Shown: in pieces, positions 37,411-48,660 of the stretch
Numbering within the stretch: position 1 is the first letter of the stretch
How the letters are laid out: each line of letters begins with the position of its first letter
NCBI RefSeq assembly: GCF_047511655.1
Contig: NC_133392.1
Coordinates: forward strand, 28,630,001 to 28,694,000
Origin: Castor canadensis
Taxonomy: Eukaryota > Chordata > Mammalia > Rodentia > Castoridae
Reading direction: 5' to 3'
DNA length: 64,000 nt
Translations under genes and position numbers: made by a program
Notes under the pieces: model-generated
What the model saw: the letters and a program-made list of their open reading frames with translations, nothing else
Database searches by the model: none
What the model was told of the DNA's origin: nothing

Positions 37411-37679
37411 TCCTTTCAAGGGTCCACCTTCAGAGCTTGCAGCCTACTTAGTCTTTTGAAAATCTTCCCCTAAGATGGACAGGATGTTAGGCAAGATGCC
37501 AAATCACTCAGAGCAGACACTGGGGATGAAGGTGACTGGATGGATGTAAATTAAGAGATAGGAGATGCCTCTCTTGCAGCCCCCTCCACCTCTCCAACTC
37601 TTTCTGCCAAGGAGAAGTGTATACACTGGGGACAGAGTGCCAGCTGCAGTATCCCAGCGGTGAAACTGCCCCCTTCCCA

Positions 37680-37800
37680 GGGCAAGTTACTTCTGAGTTT
37701 TAGTTTTTTCATCTGAGGCTGAGAACCTTCTCCCTGTTGACTGGGGGAAATTAAAGCCTTAAAGCGCCCAGCACTGTGCCTGGTGCTCAATAGTGCTCTC
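37680..37800 (-). mobile_element. MIR fragment, inverted
   Basis: CAAGTTACTTCTGAG, TTTTCATCTGAGGCTGAG and CACTGTGCCTGGTGCTCAAT fit an inverted MIR. Confidence 0.5.
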
Positions 37801-37989
37801 CTCACCCCACCCCCTGCCCAGTAATGTCATTGTCATGATCATATGCCTTTCAAGGAGCTTGCATTGCACCAGTCACAGGTTCTGGGTCATCTGCACTCCT
37901 AGACACCTGTGTGAGCTGGGAACTGGAACAGGGGAGAGACCTTCCTCCCTGCAAGCACCTTGGGGCCTGGAGCTTTGGACTCACTGGCT

Positions 37990-38760
37990 TCCCTGGTGAG
38001 GAGCCCGAGGCTCTGCAGCGCAGATACGATGGCCAGGACCAGAGGTTAGACAGCCAGGTCGGATGCAGGCGAGCAGGACTTTGAGGCCTGTAGTCTGCGT
38101 CGGAAGCGTTCCTGGACGCCGCCACTGCCATGGAGCCCACCCAGCTTGGAACTGCCCAGGTGCCCGGTGCGTCCCTTGCGCTCCCGAGCGAGGCTCGCTA
38201 GCGGCCGGCCCCGCCCCGCTCGCCGAGCGCCGGCTCTCGATTAATAATCATAAACCCCCGCTCACCCTCCTCTTAAAATTAATAACTCTGTAATTACAGT
38301 CATTTCAGAAGCCTCCTGAGCCGCCGAGGCCGGCCCGGTCGCCGGCCGCCCCGCACCGTGGGCAGGAGGAGGGAGGAGGCCGGGCGCGGCGGCCGCGGCA
38401 CCTGCAAGTACAGAATGAGAATTAAAATCGCTCTCAACAATCCAATACACTTTTTATCAGCCATCTATCTGAGAGCCGGGTCCATTCATCATCCGAGGCA
38501 TTCTCCCTGAAAACAAGACCCATTCAGATTTTATACAAATTATCATATTTATCATCGTCTCCAACTCCGGAGTAACATCTCCGCAAAGTGTCTGCCGTCT
38601 CCCCGGGGAGCCGCGCGGCTCGGAGCGCCCGCCCGGCAATTCCCCCGCAGAGCCCCTCCTGCGCCTGGGCCCCTCCTCCGCAGCGGCCCCCTCGCTGGCC
38701 TTTGATCCGCTGTTCCTGCGTCCCCCACCGCTCCCTCTGCCCCACATCCCACCGATCACT
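37990..38760. other. CpG island enclosing an AT-rich putative enhancer
   Basis: CpG-rich flanks (38000-38230, 38320-38400 and 38580-38700) enclose AT-rich unique segments with several TAAT motifs. This mosaic is typical of islands at developmental enhancers. No splice-bounded coding exon is recognisable. Confidence 0.5.
38230..38590. promoter_or_regulatory. Strong candidate enhancer inside a CpG island
   Basis: Three AT-rich unique segments lie inside CpG-rich DNA: one with CGATTAATAATCATAAAC and TCTGTAATTACAGTCATTTC, one with GAGAATTAAAATCGCTC, and one with CAAATTATCATATTTATC. Dense homeodomain cores plus retained CpGs suggest strong constraint. Confidence 0.55.
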
Positions 38761-39116
38761 CTCTTTCTCCCCAGGACTTCTCTCCTTTTGATCTTTCTTG
38801 TCTTCCCCATTCCTCCCTAGCGTCTCCCTGGACTGTCTCTCCACTTTCTGTCCAGGGCCTGGTTAGGTCTTCCTACCTTCTCTTTTCTGTTCCTTATCTT
38901 TGCTTGTCCTGCTATGTCTTTGCCCTCTCCCCTATCTCATCCTCTTGCCTGAACTAAGAAACAAGAAAGGCCATTTGGGACAGAAACGCTTGAACATCCC
39001 ATTGTGGGCTACTGAGGTCTTCCAAAGTGGGAGAATCCAGTTTGATTGTCAGGGTCACGAGGGGCCCCTATGCAGAAACCTGAAGAACTGAAGCAGGAGC
39101 ACATAGGAGCACATGT

Positions 39117-39500
39117 TCATGACCACCACACACAGCAATTCACTCACCACACACAGCAAACACACACAAACCACAACCTACACACAACACAAACCCTCCA
39201 CTACACAGCCCCCATCACACATAGCCCTCCCAATGTGTACAGTTCCTCACTTCACACATACACAGCCCCCAATACCTTCACAGTCCCCCTCCCCTACATA
39301 GTACTACACACACCCTAATACACAAACAGCCCTCAACACATACATACAGCCCTCCATACATAACCATACACATGCAGTCTTCTTCAGAGCCACACAACTC
39401 CTCACAACTCCCCAGGACACACACAGCTTCCTGCCACACATAATTCCCACTACATACAGATACACATAAATGCAAACACACACATATACAGGTCTACACA
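39117..39500. repeat. Degenerate CA-rich satellite-like tract
   Basis: Nearly 400 bases strongly poor in G, built from imperfect CACA/CATACA units on this strand. Confidence 0.75.
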
Positions 39501-39548
39501 TAACCCTCTCCAGTCCTATTCTGATTCTCATCCCCCTGCTCTTTAGTA

Positions 39549-39740
39549 GTGGTACTGGGGTTTGAACTCAGGGCTTCACACTTGTTAGGCAGGCATTCTA
39601 CCATTTGAGCCACTCCCCCAGCCCTTTTTTGTATTGGTTATTTATGAGATAGGGTCTCTCAAACTATTTACCCAGGCTGGTTTTGAACCTTGATCCTCCT
39701 GATCTCTGTCTCTCCGGTATCTAGGATTATAGTCCTGAGC
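39549..39740 (-). mobile_element. B1/ID composite SINE, inverted
   Basis: Both halves are present: ID half (GGGGTTTGAACTCAGGGC, CCATTTGAGCCAC) and B1 half (GAGATAGGGTCTC, CCCAGGCTGG, TAGGATTATAG). Confidence 0.8.
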
Positions 39741-39741
39741 T

Positions 39742-39865
39742 TGCTTTCTTTCTTCCCTTCCTTCCTTCCTTCCTTTCTTTCCTTTCTCCCTCACTTCTTC
39801 CCTCCTTCCCTCTCTCCCTCCCTCCCTCCTTTCTTTCTTGCTTCCTTTCTTTCTTCTCTCTCTCC
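39742..39865. repeat. CTTT/CCTT pyrimidine tract
   Basis: Continuous pyrimidine-rich repeat beside an inverted SINE. Confidence 0.9.
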
Positions 39866-40805
39866 AGATGGGAACAGATCAGCCCAGCCACCACAGCTCC
39901 TGGAACAACTTCTGCCTTAGGTGGGGAAGGGATTGTTTCCCTATATCCAGCAAGATCTTGGCTGCACAGCCAGCTTCTGGACGAGCCAAACTTGCTCTGC
40001 CTTGACCCCCAGGGGTTAATAAGACTTCCTCAGGTTAAACCTACAGACATAAGGACGTTTTAGGAGCTCTTATTCACACTCGAAGAAAGGAAAGCCTCAT
40101 AGAAAGGAACAGCAGAAATGCCCCTAACACGGGTTTCTGACTCAGCCAGCCTTAATGACTGCTTCCTTTTTAGACCTCCATTCTGAGGGTGACCCAGCCA
40201 GTCTCCAGCATTCTACTGAAGTCCCCTTTGACCTAGTCCATTGTCAATTTCCCTTCACAAGGTTGCCTCAATGGGTTGCTTAGCTGTTTCCTGTGAGCTG
40301 TTGGTTGGTTTATTCCTTCCTTCCTCAGTTGGTAATTCAAAAAACATTACCGAGTGCCTTCTCTGTGCCAGCTCTGTGCTTGGTCTGAGGATTTTGGTAG
40401 TAGACAAGAGTTAGCCAGCCCCTGCCTCTGTGGAGATTACGGTCTAGAGCAGTGCATCTGTGGAACTTCCAGCCATGGGGCAAGTGTTCTATATTTGCAC
40501 TGTTCAGTATGGTGGCCACTAGACATGTGTGGCTACTGAGCACTTAAAACATAGCAAATGTGACTTAGGAACTGATTTTTTAAAGTTTCATTTAGTTAAA
40601 TTGGTTTGTTTAATATAATTGTAGCTGGTGGCTACTGAATTGACCTGTATAGGTCTAGAGGGCAGATCAGTCCTCATTTTGTTAAATAGGCCAGGATTTA
40701 TGTGAAGGAATTCCCCGCTTCCTTCCAGAGCTGTGGAAGGCCTGTGAGTATGAGAGGCCTCTGAATAGTAGCTCCTCTCCCTGTTAAGACTAATTTCCTA
40801 AACAC

Positions 40806-40850
40806 TGTATGGTGGGTTTCCACTCATGCATGCATGAAACCCACCGTACA
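40806..40850. other. 14-bp hairpin with 17-base loop
   Basis: TGTATGGTGGGTTT pairs with AAACCCACCGTACA with only one G-T wobble. The loop is CCACTCATGCATGCATG. No repeat family is recognised. Confidence 0.7.
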
Positions 40851-41055
40851 AGAACCTGAGTAGCTGAAATGAGATTGCTCTGACACCGTAGGTGACTGGT
40901 TCCTGAGGAAAGAGTATTTGTTTGGTATCAGACATTATTTGCAATGCTCTGTGGTAAGTCTGACCTGGGGTTCACGTGCAGATGCCTGTGGGGCAGGGAT
41001 CATTGGGAAGAGAACATGATGGGGGTTCTGGAGCAAGTGGAGAGGGGAGGCCTCT

Positions 41056-41100
41056 TTATTTTTTATTTTTGTAGTGTTAGGGATGGAACCCAAGGCCTGA
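41056..41100 (-). mobile_element. ID-like SINE fragment
   Basis: T-rich start then GTGTTAGGGATGGAACCC, the 3' end of an inverted ID-like unit. Short, so uncertain. Confidence 0.45.
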
Positions 41101-41146
41101 AGCCTCTTTAAAGGACATGGTTCCTCAGTTTTGGAGACTATTGTAG

Positions 41147-41203
41147 GGCTGGGGGTGTAGCTCAGTGGTTGTCTATCATGCTGAGGCTCTGGATTAAATT
41201 TTC
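41147..41203 (+). mobile_element. ID-like SINE fragment
   Basis: GGGCTGGGGGTGTAGCTCAG is the A-box end of a tRNA-derived SINE; its tail runs into a CA microsatellite. Confidence 0.65.
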
Positions 41204-41282
41204 AACACACACACAACACACACATGCACACACACAGGTGCGCACACACGTGCACACACACACACGCACACACACATGCAAG
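41200..41282. repeat. (CA)n microsatellite, imperfect
   Basis: CA repeats with GCACA and GTGC interruptions at the tail of an ID-like SINE. Confidence 0.9.
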
Positions 41283-41454
41283 ACAATTGCCAGGCAGAAG
41301 TGGGAGCCAGTGATGTCAAGCTGTCTGATTTTTTTTTTATGGACAACCAGAACTGTTGGTTTCTTAAATACGAAATTCATTGGAAACTCTTTAAACAATT
41401 TAAAAACTAACAACCTAACTGGAAGGATGATCAAATGACAGATGTGCCAGGATG

Positions 41455-41526
41455 TTGTGTGTGTGTGTGTTTTTATATATATATATATATATATATATGA
41501 AACATAGAGATAAATAGATAGATAAA
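41455..41526. repeat. Compound (GT)n(AT)n plus short ATAG repeat
   Basis: GT units, then about 12 AT units, then a brief ATAG run. Confidence 0.9.
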
Positions 41527-41747
41527 GATCTACAAGGTAAACTAAGTAAGAAAAAGAAGGCCTGAAATAACGTGTAAAGTACCATTCACATAAAAGAAAA
41601 ACAAAGCACACATACTTGTACATACCCACTTGTGCCTGCATAGACTAGTTCTGGAATGACATAGAAGAAACTGAAACAGTGGCCATCTCAAGGAAGGAGG
41701 CAAGGATACAAGGATGACTTTCCCCCTGTATACTCTTTGGTATATTT

Positions 41748-41749
<2 letters not shown>

Positions 41750-41782
<33 letters not shown>
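41750..41782. repeat. (GT)n microsatellite
   Basis: About 16 GT units at the tail side of an inverted B1-like fragment. Confidence 0.95.
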
Positions 41783-41786
<4 letters not shown>

Positions 41787-41787
41787 A

Positions 41788-41863
41788 ACAGGTTGGCCAA
41801 ACTCTCAATCCCCCTGCTTTAGCCTCTGGAGTGCTGGGATTACAGGCATGCACCACCATGCCA
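41788..41863 (-). mobile_element. B1-like SINE fragment, inverted
   Basis: TTGGCCAAACTCTCAATCC, then GTGCTGGGATTACAGGC and ATGCACCACCATGCC. It abuts a GT microsatellite. Confidence 0.65.
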
Positions 41864-41949
41864 TGTGGTATGTTTTAACTTTTGCACTAAAAGTGTGACT
41901 TACCTATTTACAGTACAGGCTGAGCAAACCTGGCTAAAAACTAACTGTA

Positions 41950-42135
41950 GCTTTTGGGCCACATGTTTATAGACTCTGATCTTCATGAAGTATCCCTTTG
42001 AAGTAGATATTACTTACCTCATCATACAGATGAGGAAGGTGAAGCTCATTTGGATTAAAGTTCATACAACTAGCTAGTAGTGGAGCTTCAGTTCTAACCC
42101 TGGTTCCCTGGCTCACAGGCCAGAGTACCACACTG
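41950..42135 (+). mobile_element. MIR element
   Basis: ACAGATGAGGAAGGTGAAGC and CTAGCTAGTAGTGGAGC match MIR. Confidence 0.6.
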
Positions 42136-42185
42136 CCTCTTCCAGAAGAGGCAAGGAATGAAGATGCTCAGAATGCTTCGATCAT

Positions 42186-42365
42186 GGTCAGTAACATTTG
42201 TTGGGCTATCTTCAGTGCTCACAAGGACCTTATGAATCACACCATTATTATCCCATTGTACAGATGGGGAAGCTGAGGTAGAGAGGTCAGTTAAGCTGCC
42301 CAGAGTTACACTGGCTAGGAAGTGGAAGAGCTGAGAGCATTATCTGAGTACCTGGGTATTCTAAC
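42186..42365 (+). mobile_element. MIR element
   Basis: CCATTGTACAGATGGGGAAG, CTGAGGTAGAGAGGTC and CTAGGAAGTGGAAGAGC match MIR; a second copy beside another MIR. Confidence 0.65.
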
Positions 42366-42409
42366 TCTAAAGTATGGTCCTTAGTCATTTCAGTGCTGAA
42401 AGAACTCTA

Positions 42410-42412
<3 letters not shown>

Positions 42413-42469
<57 letters not shown>

Positions 42470-42470
42470 T

Positions 42471-42512
<42 letters not shown>
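42413..42512. repeat. Compound (CT)n(GT)n microsatellite
   Basis: About 58 bases CT followed by about 36 bases GT at the tail of an inverted ID-like SINE. Confidence 0.95.
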
Positions 42513-42513
<1 letters not shown>

Positions 42514-42588
42514 TGGTGCTGGGGACCAAACCCAGGGCCTCATCTATGCTAGCCATGTGCTCTGCCAGTGAGCTACATCTCCAGCCCT
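42512..42588 (-). mobile_element. ID-like SINE, inverted
   Basis: GGTGCTGGGGACCAAACCCA, then GCTCTGCCAGTGAGCTACA and CCAGCCCT; the GT/CT microsatellite replaces its tail. Confidence 0.75.
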
Positions 42589-43054
42589 GTAATCTATTTG
42601 TGTACCCTGTTGCGAACTCACCCCCCAAATGCTCTGTCAGCCCTCTCTGGAGCCTGCCAAGAGTGTACACTCACCCCTCCAGTGTATGTATACAAGTGTG
42701 TACACATGTATTTGTCCAGACCCATCTGTGCAGCTCAAGAACAGATAGACGCCCTTGGGATGGAAGAAGAGGCTTCCTGGGTCATCTCTGTGACGAGGAA
42801 AATGGATAACTGCCAACAAGGATCCTTCAGATTCCTTGTGATCCTCCCTTCCTACTTATACCCTTGCACTGCTCGGTGCCTGAGAGATGCCTTTTCCCAA
42901 ATACACGTAAGTGCTTGGCTCCAGCAACCTGCACTTATTAACAATGCCACGTGAATGTGAAGCGAATTCTCTTTCCATTCTCTGTAAGGATGTAGAAAGG
43001 AATTAGTATTTCCGTTTTGTAGGTGAGGTGACCAAAGTTCACATACTGCATCAC

Positions 43055-43059
<5 letters not shown>

Positions 43060-43095
<36 letters not shown>

Positions 43096-43130
43096 CCTCC
43101 CTCCCTCCCTCCCTCCCTCCCTCCCTCCCT

Positions 43131-43195
<65 letters not shown>
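43060..43195. repeat. (CT)n(CCCT)n(CT)n pyrimidine tract
   Basis: 136 bases of pure pyrimidine: CT block, CCCT block, CT block, an approximate mirror layout. Confidence 0.95.
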
Positions 43196-43198
<3 letters not shown>

Positions 43199-43889
43199 AA
43201 CAGGTCCATGGCCTTGAGTAAGAACTCATCCCATTGGTGGCTGGAGTTATATGGCTAAAATAGTGGCTGAGTGTGACTTGAAGTCTGTCTGGTGTAGCTT
43301 TCTGTGCACAAGGACATGTATTACTCCCCTTGTTCTCAAGGCACCAAAGTCTCATCCAAGTTTCTCTTCCCCCCACAACAATCTTGTCCTTTTGCCAAGC
43401 CTGGCCAAAGCGCAAATGAAGTAGAATTTCCAAAAACTCTCTACCTGGATCCAAATCCCACAGCCACAGGCCTAGGTTCCTGGTATCTAGGTAGCCCCAA
43501 GCCCAGTGAGTGACTAAGGAAGAACCAGCAAGCAAACATTGAAGGAACATTCGGTGCCATACCACCTCCTCGCCACACGTGTTTATGCTTATGTTCACAA
43601 AACACGGGCTCTGGCAGGATCCAGACTCTTGGAAGGCCTTGGCAGCCAGAGGCAGCTTTAGATGGGGATGACATGTCTGGCAACTGACGGACCATTTAGC
43701 TCTCCGCTATCTAGGGCCTCAAGTATCACCTCCAAAGAACTCATTCTACAAACACTTGTAAGTTACTTGCTATATATCTGACACTGTCCTAAGCACATTA
43801 CAAGTTTCCTATTGCTGCTGTAACAAATCACCAAAATCTTAATGGCTTAAAGCAACACATTTGTTATCTTTACATTTTGCAGGTCAGAA

Positions 43890-43890
<1 letters not shown>

Positions 43891-43927
<37 letters not shown>
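43891..43927. repeat. (GT)n microsatellite
   Basis: About 18 GT units at the tail of an inverted composite SINE. Confidence 0.95.
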
Positions 43928-43928
<1 letters not shown>

Positions 43929-44104
43929 TTGGTATTTGAACTCAGGTCTTTATACTTGCACAGCATTCACTCTATCCCTTAAGCTACACCTCCAATCCAT
44001 TTGGAAATGGAGTCTTGCAAACTATTTGCCTGGGCTGGCCTCAAACCTTGATCCCCCCAATCTCAGCCTCCCAAATGGCTAGGATTACAGGTGTGAGCTA
44101 CCAG
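43928..44104 (-). mobile_element. B1/ID composite SINE nested in an older repeat
   Basis: ID half (TATTTGAACTCAGG, TTAAGCTACACCTCC) and B1 half (GCCTGGGCTGGCCTC, GGCTAGGATTACAGG) in inverted orientation. With its GT tail it splits an older interspersed repeat. Confidence 0.75.
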
Positions 44105-44454
44105 TTGGGTTCAGAATTTTAAATGGTCAGCAGGTCTTAATTCCTTCTTGGAGGCTTTGGGAGAGAATTTGTTTCCTTGCCTTTACCACTTTTTTAGAGG
44201 CCACCCACATTCTTTGGGTCATAGCTGCATTGCTTCAATCTATGTTTCTGTTTTCACATCTCCCTTGACTCTGATACTCCTGTTTTCTTTTATAAGAATT
44301 TTTGTAACAAATGACATTAGGCCCACTCAGATCACCCAGGATGATTGTCTCCTCTCAAGATCCTTAATCACATTTGCAAAATCCCTTTTACCATGAAAAT
44401 GACATATTCATAGGTTTTGAAGACTAAGATTTTGGATATTTTTAGGGAACACTT

Positions 44455-44640
44455 ATTATTCTGCCTATCAGAGCAAGTAATTATGCATCTAACCCCCAAT
44501 AACAACTCTATGAAATAGGTAGTATTGTTATCACCATTTTGCAAATACAGTCATCAAGACAGCCAGAGGTTAGGTTGTTTGCCCAAGGTCATACACTCAG
44601 TACAGGACAAAATACAGTTCAGTCTCCCAAAATATGCCTC
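44455..44640 (+). mobile_element. MIR-like element
   Basis: AACAACTCTATGAAATAGG, CACCATTTTGCAAATACAG and TTGCCCAAGGTCATACAC. Confidence 0.55.
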
Positions 44641-45019
44641 CTGGGTTGTGCTCTTAACTCCTACGTGCTTGGAGGCCTGATAGAAACAGATGCACTGTGT
44701 CTACAGGTGCTTACTCTGGCATCCCACAACACGTACATGTACTTTTCATATGTATGTATTCTGCTCAAATGCATATGCACTACAGATGTATGAATATGCA
44801 CAAAATGTCTGGACACGTGCATCCACAATCATCCCCTTTGCACATGTACATGCACACAGGTATACATGCCCTGCACACAGATACACATTTATATATAGTA
44901 TCTTATGCACAGTCAATCTATGCATAGATACATATTGTGCACATGCAGCAAACATAATATATGCTTTTGATACTATTTGCATGCGTAAGCATCCTGTGTT
45001 AGCAAGCACGTAATGAGAC

Positions 45020-45238
45020 AGGCACCAGTGGCTCACGCCTGTAATCCTAGCTATGCGGGAGGCAGAGATCAGGAGGATCAAGGTTTGAAGCTAGCTTGGG
45101 AAACCACTTTGTGAGACCCTATCTCAAAAAAAAGGCTATTACAAAACAGGGCTGGCAGAATGACTCAAGTCGTAGAGCACCTGCCTCTCAAGCATGAAGC
45201 CCTGAGTTCAAATCCCAGTACTGACAAAACAAAAAAAA
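45020..45238 (+). mobile_element. Complete B1/ID composite SINE
   Basis: Full dimer: GTGGCTCACGCCTGTAATCC, GAGACCCTATCTC, an A-rich linker, then GACTCAAGTCGTAGAGCACC, GAGTTCAAATCCCAGTAC and an A tail. This is the clearest example for classifying the host. Confidence 0.85.
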
Positions 45239-45979
45239 CCCACATAATGCCCTTTGATACATACATATACCCTGGATACACATGGAACCATGCAAACATA
45301 TACTCCTTTGTGTATATCAGCATACATTAATAAAGGGGCTTCACAGTGATTTTTACATACATATATATAATGTATTTTGATCAAATTCACCCCTTCAATA
45401 TACTCTTTCTTAACTCTTTTCTTTCTTTTAAGCATACCTTGCCAAAAATATATAATGTGCCTGCAATGACACACATATACTGTACATGAATATACCACGC
45501 ACACACATATACCCAGCTACTGCCTGTCTAGACATATAGCTTACCCACACATAAATTCTGTTCATAAACACATATGCCTTTCATAGAGACTCCCTTATAC
45601 ATACTGCGCGGCTGCAGACCCTTCCTCCCAAAACAGCATGCCCTGCAACCCTAGCTACATTGACGTACCATGCATACGTTCTCAATTAATATGCACATAC
45701 ATAAAGACCCCAAGTACACAATCCTGTGCCCACACACATCTCACTCTGACTACACGCACAGAATCCTTTAATGCATTTTATGCACACAGCCTGCAGTTAC
45801 AGAAGTGTAAATCCTGTTCAGCAGGTCTAAATCCTGCTGAATTCTCTGCTTTAATCAGTACTTACATAAAAAAAAAAATAGCCCCACAAGTATGGGCCCT
45901 ATCTGAGGTTTAGAAGTGCTTCCTCAAGCATTCCCCAGCACAGGGTGTGGGTTATGCCCATTTTCCTGGGGAGGAGGCT

Positions 45980-46620
45980 GAGGCGGGCCAGGGGCGGGGC
46001 TAGCCCAGGGCCACCACGCCCCCGCCCTCCCGCCGCGGAGGTGTGATCAGCCCCCGGCTCGTATCCCTCAGCCCTAACAGAAAAGTAGTTCCAATACCAT
46101 GTTTGTTAACTAGGTTATCTAGGCTGTGGAAGATTTTAATGTTGAATTTTATAGCTTTACCACGCTCTGCCGTCCTTGTGAATATTGTAATATTGCATTT
46201 TTTACAAGTTACTCTTCTGTTAATGTTCCAGCTAGTAACTTTTATAATCCTCCTCAATGAAATTTTTTTGTATTCTTCCGCACCGTTAACCCCAATGGCG
46301 GCGCCTCGGCCCCTGGCAGGAGGCAGATACGAGATGAATTCCTCTTTAATCAGAAATAATAATAATAAAAACACACACGCGGCTCCGCTGCCTATCGCTC
46401 CGGCTTCCCTCACCGCCGCCGCCGCCTCTCAGGGCCGCCTGTGGACCCGGCGGCCTAGGCCTCGGGCGGCTTCCGACAGACGGCGGCCGGCCGACCGCGG
46501 CTGGGCAGCGCCGGGCTCCCGGCCAGCTTCGCGCCGCCCCGGCCCGCGGCCCTGGCGGGTCTCCCCCCCCGGAATGCGGGTCTCTCCTCTTGCCCGACCC
46601 TTCAGCCTCCCGTTCCTCTT
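45980..46620. other. CpG island beside an AT-rich putative conserved element
   Basis: CpG-rich stretches at 45985-46070 and 46380-46600 flank an AT-rich block (46070-46380). A 222-codon plus-strand open frame at 46043-46711 crosses both compositions without any domain and is considered chance. Confidence 0.5.
46070..46380. promoter_or_regulatory. Strong candidate conserved noncoding element
   Basis: About 300 bases of unique AT-rich DNA between CpG-island halves, with GTTAACTAGGTTATC, a repeated AATATTG unit (GAATATTGTAATATTGC) and CTAGTAACTTTTATAATCC. No repeat family fits and its frames carry no protein signature. It looks like a deeply conserved enhancer. Confidence 0.55.
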
Positions 46621-46803
46621 TCTGCATGCGTCCATCTGCCCAGGCCTCTACTCTGCTGCCTCAGCCAATCAGTGTTTCTCCCTCTTCCATGTGGCCCCTC
46701 TGTCTCAGTAGAGGATGTCTCTGCCATTCTCTACCCTGACCTCTACCGTGGATCTCTGTTTTCCTCGGTCTACCTTTCAGCATTTTTGTCAGTCTCTACC
46801 TCC

Positions 46804-46829
46804 TTTTATTTATTTATTTATTTATTTAT
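46804..46829. repeat. (TTTA)n repeat
   Basis: About six TTTA units. Confidence 0.9.
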
Positions 46830-47344
46830 ATCTGTTATTTCTTCTCCCTCAGAAGACCCGAAGTTATTTGTGGTGGGGAATGGGGATACACCCTGGTTAG
46901 TGAAGTGGAGTTTTAGACCAGTTTGGGGCTGGGTTGGCACTGGGGTACATTTGAAACTACTAGGTTAGGGAACCAAAAGAGGCTTATAGTGTGCCATACC
47001 TACAGGAAGAGTCATGGTGAAGGGTGTCCAAGGGGTGGGGGTGAAGGCGAAGTCAGAGAGGCCTAGCTTCTGGGTCCTGGAAGAGAAAGCAATTGGCTAA
47101 AGGAGCCCTGGTTTACTGTCTACTCTGGCCCTAGGATCCTGTCCATCTAATGGGAAAGATCCACTAAGGAGATTGGGGGAAAAATGGGTTGTTACCTAGA
47201 GAGAGGAGGGCTGTTGGCTGGTTGGCTGGAGTTTTGATGGAGGGAGATTGGATGTGCTTGCTTTTGTGCTGGGATGCATGGCCCGACTTCACTGATTGTG
47301 GCAAAAGAAAACCAAGACTACAGCAGGTTGCAAGAGTTCATTCA

Positions 47345-47470
47345 GTCAACAAGTAGGCATTCAATACCTGCTGTGTGCCAGGCTGGGTGCTAGACCCAGG
47401 GAACACGAAGAGTGCAGAAACATGTTGACCTCATGGAACTTGTGCACTAGTGGAAGTGACACATACTAGT
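47345..47470 (+). mobile_element. Old L2-type fragment
   Basis: TACCTGCTGTGTGCCAGGC and CATGGAACTTGTGCACTAG are common in ancient mammalian repeats. A similar fragment occurs at 40340-40450. Confidence 0.4.
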
Positions 47471-47999
47471 CCAATAATGCAACTGTAACTTTGCAAACTG
47501 GGATCGTTGCTAAGGATTTCTGAGCTGGAGAATATATCCCTGGAGCTTTTGGGGATCCTGTAGCTAGAGGAGCAAATTGGACTCAGGGCCTGATAAGGAC
47601 TCCAGAGTCACATTCCTGGGCTTTTCATCTTACCTCCTATGTTTAATGTTCCCCTTCTCTCCCTCTATTTTACAGAGAATGGAACTCCCTTGCCCCCACC
47701 CCCACTACCCCGGGAGATTTTTATCAGCTGCTCCAGACTCCTCCCCATCAGAATTTCCTAGGACCTCCAGATCTGGCCACTACAGCACCCTCTTACTTCA
47801 TCATGCAGAGGGGTTGGCGGCCCCACACATAAGAACAGAGGTGCCCAACATCTGGAAGCAGAGCCCCAACTCAGCTGAACATCTGGAGTGCTAATCGCAG
47901 GAACTGCCAGCGGCCCCCGACTCCTTCCCGACTCCCCGGTCCTGGAAGGATATTTGGAGGGGGAGGAGTAAAGTGTTCAGCTATCAGGACACTCAATGC

Positions 48000-48660
48000 C
48001 CCAGTCCTCTGTTCCCCTCAACCTGGACCCGCCAGTGGGTCATTCCCCCACGCCCGCCCCCCCCACCTTCTCCAGTGCCACTGTGTGTACCCCCACTCGT
48101 GGAGTCCCACTTCCTGTAGGAAAGGGTTAAAGGCCCTGCTCCCCACTCCTACCTCCACTACCTGCCTGCCGCGGCAGGTGAGGGGGATGTCATTAAATGG
48201 AATCTGGGGAGGGGCGGAGTAAAGAGATGGGGGAGGGGCGGGGGCTCCCGGCGCGCCTGTGCGGAGCGCGGAAGCTGTGAGCGCCCGCGACAGTAAAACA
48301 TCTGTAATGTGCCATTCGCCGCTGCTCGCTGATTGCTCATGGATTAAAGATTAAAATCTCGGCTTTGGCAGATGGGGAGAGAGAGGAAACTCTTACGAGC
48401 ACGTTTTGCATCTGCATTTCATTCTGCTCTGTTCCCTGCGCCACGCCTGGTGGCGCCCGCTCTACCCCGCCCACCCAGCTCCCGGCTCTCCCTGCGCGGC
48501 TAGGCTGGCCAGGACCTCTTGGGCGACCAGTCCTCTTCCCACCCCTTCTGTCGCACTCAACCCTGGCCTTCTGGTTCCCTTCATCTCGTTCTCATCTAAG
48601 ATTTCCACTTTTGATCGGTGTGGTCACTTCCCTCGCTCCTGCACGCAGTAGCGGGTGAAC
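48000..48660. other. CpG-enriched region with embedded AT-rich core
   Basis: Moderately CpG-rich DNA (48220-48290 and 48430-48530) surrounds an AT-rich core at 48275-48370. No gene is recognised. Confidence 0.4.
48275..48370. promoter_or_regulatory. Candidate upstream enhancer
   Basis: AT-rich core in a CpG-rich setting, with ACATCTGTAATGTGCC and CATGGATTAAAGATTAAAA (two ATTAAA cores, one preceded by GG as in bicoid-type sites). Confidence 0.45.

Larger units (their letters stand above)
43800..44470. mobile_element. Ancient interspersed repeat, split by SINE
   Basis: TTTCCTATTGCTGCTGTAAC, GGCTTAAAGCAACACA and later TTCTTGGAGGCTTTGGGAG with GTTTCCTTGCC are shared with 60555-61265, and the opening also with 57908. 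I recognise a common old mammalian repeat but cannot name its family with certainty. Confidence 0.5.

Noticed and set aside
43028..43598. Ser/Leu/Pro and Arg/Glu repeat proteins
   Set aside because: They are translations of the CT/CCCT tract.
46043..46711. Plus-strand open frame of 222 codons
   Set aside because: It crosses an AT-rich block and a CpG island with abrupt change in composition; no protein family fits.
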